This document shows, piece by piece, positions 5,959-10,998 of a stretch of DNA of 10,998 bases. Location: contig DITE01000051.1 in NCBI GenBank assembly GCA_002422725.1, positions 18,185 through 29,182 on the forward strand, given 5' to 3'. The first letter of the stretch is position 1, and every line of letters begins with the position of its first letter. The position numbers and the translations under genes were made by a program. A model generated the notes under the pieces. It did no database searches and had not been told where the DNA came from. It was given only the letters and a program-made list of their open reading frames with translations. The DNA is from Bacteroidales bacterium UBA6192. Its GTDB lineage: Bacteria; Bacteroidota; Bacteroidia; Bacteroidales; F082.

Positions 5959-8900
5959 ATGAAAAAAGAAAAAAGGTTTATTACTTGTGATGGCAATTAT
6001 GCTGCAGCACATGTTGCATACATGTTCAGCGAAGTTGCAGCCATCTATCCTATTACTCCATCATCAACCATGGCAGAGTATGCTGACGAATGGGCCGCTT
6101 ATGGCAGAAAGAATATTTTTGGCGAAACGGTTCAGGTAACCGAGATGCAGTCCGAAGGGGGTGCAGCAGGTGCTGTTCATGGCTCATTACAGGCCGGCGC
6201 ATTAACAACCACGTTCACGGCTTCACAGGGATTGTTGCTTATGATTCCCAATATGTATAAGATTGCCGGCGAGTTGCTTCCGGGTGTTTTTCATGTGAGT
6301 GCCCGAAGCCTTGCTGCTCAGGCTCTTTCTATTTTTGGCGACCACAGCGATGTGATGAGTGCCCGTCAAACGGGTTTTGCCATGCTCGCAACCGGAAGTG
6401 TGCAGGAAATTATGGATTTGGCCTGCATTGCCCACCTTGGCGCAATCAAGTCGCGTATCCCTTTCCTTCATTTCTTCGATGGTTTCCGCACATCTCATGA
6501 GATTCAGAAAGTGGAGTACTTCGAAAATGAAGAAATGAAAGAAATGCTCGATTGGGAAGCACTGAAACGTTATCGCGACAATGCTCTCAATCCTGAACAT
6601 CCCGTTACACGCGGTACAGCTCAGAATCCTGATATATATTTCCAGTCGCGTGAAGCCGCTAACCGCTTTTATGATCCGATTCCGGATATGGTGGAAGAGT
6701 ATATGCAGCAAATCGGCAAAATGACTGGCCGTCACTATCACCCATTCGTATATTACGGTGCAGCTGATGCCGAGCACATTGTGATTGCTATGGGATCGGT
6801 TACCGAAACCATTCGCGAAACCATTGATTATCTGAATGCAAAAGGCGAAAAAGTTGGTCTTGTTGCTGTTCACCTTTACCGGCCTTTTTCAACCAAATAC
6901 TTCCTCAAAGTAATCCCGAAAACGGTAAAACGTATTGCTGTTCTTGACCGTACCAAAGAACCGGGAGCAAATGGTGAACCACTTTATCTCGATGTGAAGG
7001 AGATTTTCTATGGGTTGGAAAATCAGCCCCTGATTGTGGGTGGTCGTTATGGATTAAGCTCCAAAGACACTACTCCGGCAATGATCGTTTCAGTATTTAA
7101 CAACCTGAAATTGAACGAACCCAAAAACCATTTCACAGTGGGTATCGTCGATGATGTTAAATTCCTGTCACTGCCAATGCTGCCTGAAATCAGTATTGCT
7201 CCCAAAGGCACCTATGAAGCCAAGTTTTATGGCATCGGAGCAGATGGCACTGTAGGCGCTAACAAAAACTCAATTAAGATTATCGGCGAAACAACCGATA
7301 AATATGCCCAGGCTTATTTTGCCTACGACTCGAAAAAGTCAGGCGGTGTAACCACCTCACACCTTCGGTTTGGCGATCATCCTATCCGTTCTACTTACCT
7401 TGTAGGAACCCCCGATTTTGTTGCCTGTCACGTTCCTGCCTACCTGGGAAAATACGATATGCTCAAAGGCCTGAAAAAAGGTGGCACTTTCCTGTTGAAC
7501 AGCATCTGGGATGCCGATCAGACCGTTGAAAAATTGCCCAATTCGATGAAGAAGTACCTGGCCGATAACAGCATTAGTTTCTATACCATCAATGCAACGG
7601 CTATTGCTGAAGAAATTGGACTTGGTGGAAGAACCAACACCATTATGCAATCGGCTTTCTTCAAAGTGGCAGAAATCATTCCTTATGAGCAGGCTGTTGA
7701 TAAGATGAAGGATTTCATCCGCAAAAGCTATGGTAACAAGGGTGAGAACATCGTGAAGATGAACTTTGCAGCTATCGATCGCGGAGGCGAGGTGGTCAAA
7801 GTGAATGTGCCAGCCGCCTGGACAAAACTTGTTGACGCACAAGCGGACGATGACTCCACCATTCCTGAATTTATCCGCAATGTGGTGATGCCAATCAACA
7901 GCATGAAAGGCGACGATCTGCCTGTTAGTGCCTTCGTTAACCGCGAAGACGGAACCTTCCCTTCGGGCACAACTGCCTACGAAAAACGTGGAATTGCTGT
8001 CCATGTGCCTGAATGGGATGCAGATAATTGTATCCAGTGTAACCAGTGTTCCTATGTTTGTCCTCACGCTGCCATCAGACCATTTCTGGTGAATGCCAAA
8101 GAAGAAGCAGGCTTGCCCGAAGGAACAGTACTGCTTGCAACTAAAGGAAAATTTGCTCCGCTGAAATTCCGCATCCAGGTGAGTCCGCTCGACTGCACAG
8201 GTTGCGGCAACTGCGCCGATGTATGCCCATCCAAGGAAAAAGCACTGGTGATGGAACCACTCGAATCGCAGCATGCCGAAATTGGCCGCTGGGATTATTT
8301 CGCTGCCAACATCACGTATAAGGATACTGTAGTCGACAAAATGCAGTCGGTCAAGAACAGTCAGTTTGCCCAGCCATTGTTCGAGTTTAGCGGCGCCTGT
8401 GCAGGTTGCGGCGAAACACCGTATATCAAAACAATCACCCAGCTTTATGGCGAACGCATGATGGTTGCCAATGCCACAGGTTGTTCATCCATTTATGGTG
8501 GCTCGGCTCCAAGCACTCCCTATTGCGTAAATGCTGAAGGACACGGTCCGGCCTGGGCTAATTCGCTCTTCGAAGACAATGCGGAATACGGATATGGCAT
8601 GGCTCTGGCGGTGAACAAACTGCGCGAACGTATTGTGCTGCGTATGCAGGACGCAATGAAGACTGGTTTGAATGACGATCGTAAAGAGGCATTCGAGAAT
8701 TGGATCAACAGCGTGAATGATGCTGAACAATCAAAAACAGCCTCAGCAAAACTTATTCAGGTTCTTGAAGGCAAAACTGATAATCTTTCGAAGGAACTGT
8801 TGGCACTCAGACAGTATTTCGTCAAAAAGTCAGTTTGGATTTTTGGTGGCGACGGCTGGGCCTACGACATTGGATATGGCGGGCTCGACCATGTGCTTGC

Positions 8901-9492
8901 TTCGGGCGAGGATGTAAACGTGCTCGTTATGGACACTGAGGTATATTCCAACACCGGGGGGCAGGCTTCAAAGTCAACACCCGTTGGGGCAGTTGCCAAG
9001 TTTGCCACTTCAGGAAAGAAAGTGAAGAAAAAAGACCTCGGTGCTATGATGATGTCTTATGGATACATTTATGTTGCCCAGGTAGCCATGGGTGCCAACC
9101 AGAACCAGTACTTCAAAGCACTCAAGGAAGCCGAAGCATTTCCCGGGCCTTCTATCATCATTGCTTATTCGCCCTGTATTAACCACGGTTTGAAGATTGG
9201 AATGGGAAAAACACAGTATGAGCAGGAGTTGGCTGTCGATTCAGGTTACTGGCAGTTGTACCGCTTCAACCCGGCACTTGAAGCTGAAGGTAAGAATCCA
9301 TTCCAGTTTGATTCGAAAGAACCCGACTGGTCAAAATTTCAAAGCTTTATCCAAAGTGAAGTGCGTTTCTCATCACTTAAGAAAACATTCCCACGCGAAG
9401 CATCATCGTTGTTTGCACTGGCTGAAGAAAATGCCAAATGGCGTTTTAATCATTATAAGCGCCTCGAAGCCATGGACTTTACTGTCAAATAG
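5959..9492 (+). CDS. nifJ: Pyruvate:ferredoxin (flavodoxin) oxidoreductase
   Basis: A full-length single-chain PFOR (1177 residues) that oxidatively decarboxylates pyruvate to acetyl-CoA and CO2, reducing ferredoxin; a cytoplasmic hallmark of anaerobic metabolism. Domain I has PITPSST with Thr33, TEMQSEGG with Glu66 and SARSL with Arg116. These correspond to pyruvate/TPP residues Thr31, Glu64 and Arg114 of the Desulfovibrio africanus enzyme as I recall them, with a constant offset of two. The ferredoxin domain has two [4Fe-4S] motifs, Cys691/694/697/701 and Cys746/749/752/756. The proximal cluster cysteines are Cys814, Cys817, Cys842 and Cys1073. The TPP motif runs from GGDGW (963-967) to NTGGQ (998-1002). 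All key residues are intact. Start: ATG 5959, followed by a Lys-rich N-terminus typical of the family. Monocistronic, ending in a strong terminator, and divergent from a DHOD-like gene. Confidence 0.98.
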   Translation: MKKEKRFITCDGNYAAAHVAYMFSEVAAIYPITPSSTMAEYADEWAAYGRKNIFGETVQVTEMQSEGGAAGAVHGSLQAGALTTTFTASQGLLLMIPNMYKIAGELLPGVFHVSARSLAAQALSIFGDHSDVMSARQTGFAMLATGSVQEIMDLACIAHLGAIKSRIPFLHFFDGFRTSHEIQKVEYFENEEMKEMLDWEALKRYRDNALNPEHPVTRGTAQNPDIYFQSREAANRFYDPIPDMVEEYMQQIGKMTGRHYHPFVYYGAADAEHIVIAMGSVTETIRETIDYLNAKGEKVGLVAVHLYRPFSTKYFLKVIPKTVKRIAVLDRTKEPGANGEPLYLDVKEIFYGLENQPLIVGGRYGLSSKDTTPAMIVSVFNNLKLNEPKNHFTVGIVDDVKFLSLPMLPEISIAPKGTYEAKFYGIGADGTVGANKNSIKIIGETTDKYAQAYFAYDSKKSGGVTTSHLRFGDHPIRSTYLVGTPDFVACHVPAYLGKYDMLKGLKKGGTFLLNSIWDADQTVEKLPNSMKKYLADNSISFYTINATAIAEEIGLGGRTNTIMQSAFFKVAEIIPYEQAVDKMKDFIRKSYGNKGENIVKMNFAAIDRGGEVVKVNVPAAWTKLVDAQADDDSTIPEFIRNVVMPINSMKGDDLPVSAFVNREDGTFPSGTTAYEKRGIAVHVPEWDADNCIQCNQCSYVCPHAAIRPFLVNAKEEAGLPEGTVLLATKGKFAPLKFRIQVSPLDCTGCGNCADVCPSKEKALVMEPLESQHAEIGRWDYFAANITYKDTVVDKMQSVKNSQFAQPLFEFSGACAGCGETPYIKTITQLYGERMMVANATGCSSIYGGSAPSTPYCVNAEGHGPAWANSLFEDNAEYGYGMALAVNKLRERIVLRMQDAMKTGLNDDRKEAFENWINSVNDAEQSKTASAKLIQVLEGKTDNLSKELLALRQYFVKKSVWIFGGDGWAYDIGYGGLDHVLASGEDVNVLVMDTEVYSNTGGQASKSTPVGAVAKFATSGKKVKKKDLGAMMMSYGYIYVAQVAMGANQNQYFKALKEAEAFPGPSIIIAYSPCINHGLKIGMGKTQYEQELAVDSGYWQLYRFNPALEAEGKNPFQFDSKEPDWSKFQSFIQSEVRFSSLKKTFPREASSLFALAEENAKWRFNHYKRLEAMDFTVK

Positions 9493-9514
9493 TCTAACAA
9501 GCGAAATTATCGAT

Positions 9515-9542
9515 AAAGCCGGTCTGAAAACCGGCTTTTTTT
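9515..9542 (+). terminator. Intrinsic terminator of nifJ
   Basis: A 9-bp stem aaagccggt (9515-9523) / accggcttt (9530-9538) with a six-base loop, followed by T to 9542. It begins 22 bp after the nifJ stop codon. Confidence 0.9.
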
Positions 9543-9644
9543 GTGGACCAATGTAACATCTTAGCTTATTACTAAAAAAGATGCTTATCCAGGGTAGGTG
9601 ATTAGAATCTTTCAGAGGGTAAGGAGTGTTTTCTGTTTTGGTCT

Positions 9645-9652
9645 TACCTTTG
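9645..9652 (+). promoter_or_regulatory. Bacteroidota -7 box (TACCTTTG) for the acid phosphatase gene
   Basis: An exact TAnnTTTG match followed by C, identical to the box before the response regulator. It is only 17 bp before the ATG at 9670, so the leader would be very short. No clear -33 TTTG is seen. Confidence 0.5.
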
Positions 9653-9669
9653 CCGAAAAATTATAGACC

Positions 9670-10461
9670 ATGAAACTTCTCCATCGCCTTGTTTTCGTCA
9701 TGCCAATCTTCCTGTTGCTTCAGTGCAACCCCGCTACCAACACCCCCCCTTCGGGCACACACTCTTCTCTCTATGCCACATTATATCAGCAACATGCTGG
9801 CGAATACAGAGCCTTATGCTATCAGGCATTTAATCTGGCAGGGTTCACCCTGGATGCGGCTATTTCGACCCCGCACGAAAAACCCCTGGCTATCATTGTG
9901 GATATCGACGAAACAGTGCTTGACAATAGTCCTTATCAGGCACAGGCTATTCTGGAAGGCTTTGGTTATCCGGTGAGATGGGCCGAATGGATGAATGCTG
10001 CTGCTGCAAAGCCGGTTCCAGGTGCCTTTGATTTCCTCAAACGTGCCGCAGCCGACGGAGTTGAAGTTTTCTACATCACCAACCGTAAAGAGGAATTCAG
10101 GGATGCGACACTCAGGAATCTGAATCAGCTTGGGTTTCCTCATGCTGACAACGACCATCTGCTCATGCGGACCATGGGGAACGAAAAAGAAAGTCGCAGG
10201 GAATTGGTGACGGCAAAGTTTCACATTGTCTGTCTGATAGGAGATAATCTAGGTGATTTTTCCGGACTTTTCGAAAATCAGGATGCCGCATCGCGTATGC
10301 AGGCCGTCGACAGCAGCTTAGCTTTGTTTGGTAACAGGTGGATAGTGTTGCCGAATGTGGTTTACGGTAGCTGGGTGGATGCTTTGCCTGGCTTCAGACC
10401 GGGCCTTTCGGACGATTCGCTCAGTTTACTGCTGAAATCAGGGTTAAAGGGATTCAGATAG
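9670..10461 (+). CDS. 5'-nucleotidase / acid phosphatase lipoprotein, e(P4) family (HAD superfamily)
   Basis: A 263-residue lipoprotein with signal sequence and lipobox LLLQC (Cys19), so it should be anchored to a membrane. HAD motif I is VDIDETVLDN with nucleophile Asp78 and Asp80. Motif II is YITNR (Thr137). The conserved Lys173 lies in NEKESR, and motif IV is GDNLGDF with Asp192 and Asp196. These are the marks of the DDDD phosphohydrolase group that includes Haemophilus e(P4) and class C acid phosphatases. Such enzymes release phosphate from nucleoside monophosphates, including NMN, for nucleoside or phosphate salvage at the cell surface. The substrate here is not determined by sequence. 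Monocistronic, with its own -7 box, and convergent with urocanase at 12 bp spacing. Confidence 0.93.
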   Translation: MKLLHRLVFVMPIFLLLQCNPATNTPPSGTHSSLYATLYQQHAGEYRALCYQAFNLAGFTLDAAISTPHEKPLAIIVDIDETVLDNSPYQAQAILEGFGYPVRWAEWMNAAAAKPVPGAFDFLKRAAADGVEVFYITNRKEEFRDATLRNLNQLGFPHADNDHLLMRTMGNEKESRRELVTAKFHIVCLIGDNLGDFSGLFENQDAASRMQAVDSSLALFGNRWIVLPNVVYGSWVDALPGFRPGLSDDSLSLLLKSGLKGFR

Positions 10462-10473
10462 CGAACACTTCTA

Positions 10474-10998
10474 CTAGAAAAAGCTATCAATCAGCGCATC
10501 ATCAGCCAGATTGGGTAGTGTGACCTTAAGTTTGGGTTCGGCCTCCATGGCTCTCTTGATGGCAAAAACTGCCTCTTTGTTACGTGCCCAGCTGCGTCGG
10601 GCGATACCATTGTTTACATCCCAGTGCAGCATCATCCGCAAGCGCCTGTCGGTCTCCGCACTGCCATCGAGCAGCATGCCGAAGCCACCATTGATCACCT
10701 CGCCCCAGCCTACACCACCCCCGTTGTGAATCGAAACCCAGGTGGCACCTCTGAATGCATCGCCGATAACATTTTGAATGGCCATGTCGGCAGTGAAGGC
10801 CGATCCGTCGTAGATATTGGATGTTTCCCTGAATGGTGAGTCGGTTCCGCTCACATCATGGTGGTCGCGACCCAGCACAACAGGCCCTTTAAGCCTGCCC
10901 TCGCTGATTGCCCGGTTGAAGGCTGCAGCAATCTCAGTCCGGCCCTGGGCATCGGCATATAATATCCGTGCCTGAGATCCCACCACCAGCCTGTTGTT
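10474..10998 (-). CDS. hutU: Urocanate hydratase (urocanase), C-terminal part, runs off right edge
   Basis: The frame is open from the right edge to the TAG at 10474-10476 and gives the last 174 residues. Urocanase converts urocanate to imidazolonepropionate using bound NAD+ as an electrophile, the second step of histidine degradation. The fragment has QARILYADAQGR, the substrate/NAD loop GRDHHDVSGTDSPFRETSN, and the glycine-rich GATWVSIHNGGGVGWGEV. It resembles the long urocanase type found in Bacteroidota and animals (UROC1) more than the Pseudomonas type, whose corresponding loop reads quite differently. The reading frame is intact. The real start lies to the right, outside the window. The neighbouring histidine genes, if any, would also lie to the right. 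Confidence 0.95.
   Translation of the reverse strand, partial: NNRLVVGSQARILYADAQGRTEIAAAFNRAISEGRLKGPVVLGRDHHDVSGTDSPFRETSNIYDGSAFTADMAIQNVIGDAFRGATWVSIHNGGGVGWGEVINGGFGMLLDGSAETDRRLRMMLHWDVNNGIARRSWARNKEAVFAIKRAMEAEPKLKVTLPNLADDALIDSFF

Noticed and set aside
7357..8274. Minus-strand frame of 305 codons inside nifJ
   Set aside because: It is antisense to conserved PFOR domains including the ferredoxin cysteines. Its composition (Cys-, His- and Phe-rich) is typical of a shadow frame.
10457..10488. gatagc/gctatc inverted repeat between the convergent phosphatase and urocanase genes as a shared terminator
   Set aside because: Only six pairs with a 20-base loop and no T-run on either side; too weak to call.

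Overview
The window looks like a chromosomal segment of an anaerobic or facultatively anaerobic member of the Bacteroidota, probably Bacteroidales or a near relative. The evidence is a large GH92 alpha-mannosidase lipoprotein, a full-length homodimer-type pyruvate:ferredoxin oxidoreductase (PFOR), a small membrane protein family I know only from this phylum, a urocanase of the long 'GRDHHDVSGTDSP' type, no clear Shine-Dalgarno sequences, and several TAnnTTTG (-7) promoter boxes of the Bacteroidota sigma factor. No rRNA, tRNA or CRISPR array was seen.

Layout. Positions 1-334 (minus) hold the N-terminal part of an IS200-like/REP-associated Y1 (HUH) transposase that runs off the left edge. Its reading frame enters a 12-bp tandem repeat and then a 34-bp palindrome family. 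Positions 335-590 carry more copies of that palindrome: one imperfect, one perfect and one half copy. Positions 637-3603 (plus) encode a GH92 exo-alpha-mannosidase lipoprotein with two extra C-terminal beta domains. Positions 3717-4100 (plus) encode a stand-alone receiver-domain response regulator, convergent with a small membrane-anchored protein (4143-4562, minus). Positions 4713-5726 (minus) encode a dihydroorotate-dehydrogenase-like flavoprotein without the usual catalytic cysteine or serine; it ends in a clear intrinsic terminator. It is divergent from nifJ/PFOR (5959-9492, plus), which also has an intrinsic terminator. Positions 9670-10461 (plus) encode a class B/e(P4)-type acid phosphatase lipoprotein, convergent with the C-terminal part of urocanate hydratase (10474 to the right edge, minus).

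How the genes fit together. PFOR supplies acetyl-CoA and reduced ferredoxin from pyruvate, and the DHOD-like protein shares its divergent control region, where three near-identical TGATGTATCA boxes sit. The other genes are separate transcription units: glycan trimming at the cell surface (GH92), phosphate or nucleotide salvage (e(P4)-like phosphatase), and histidine catabolism (HutU). The parts most worth a second look are the transposase with its palindrome family, including an apparent in-frame palindrome inside the transposase gene, and the atypical DHOD-like/PFOR pair. Most of the remainder is ordinary housekeeping and catabolic sequence.
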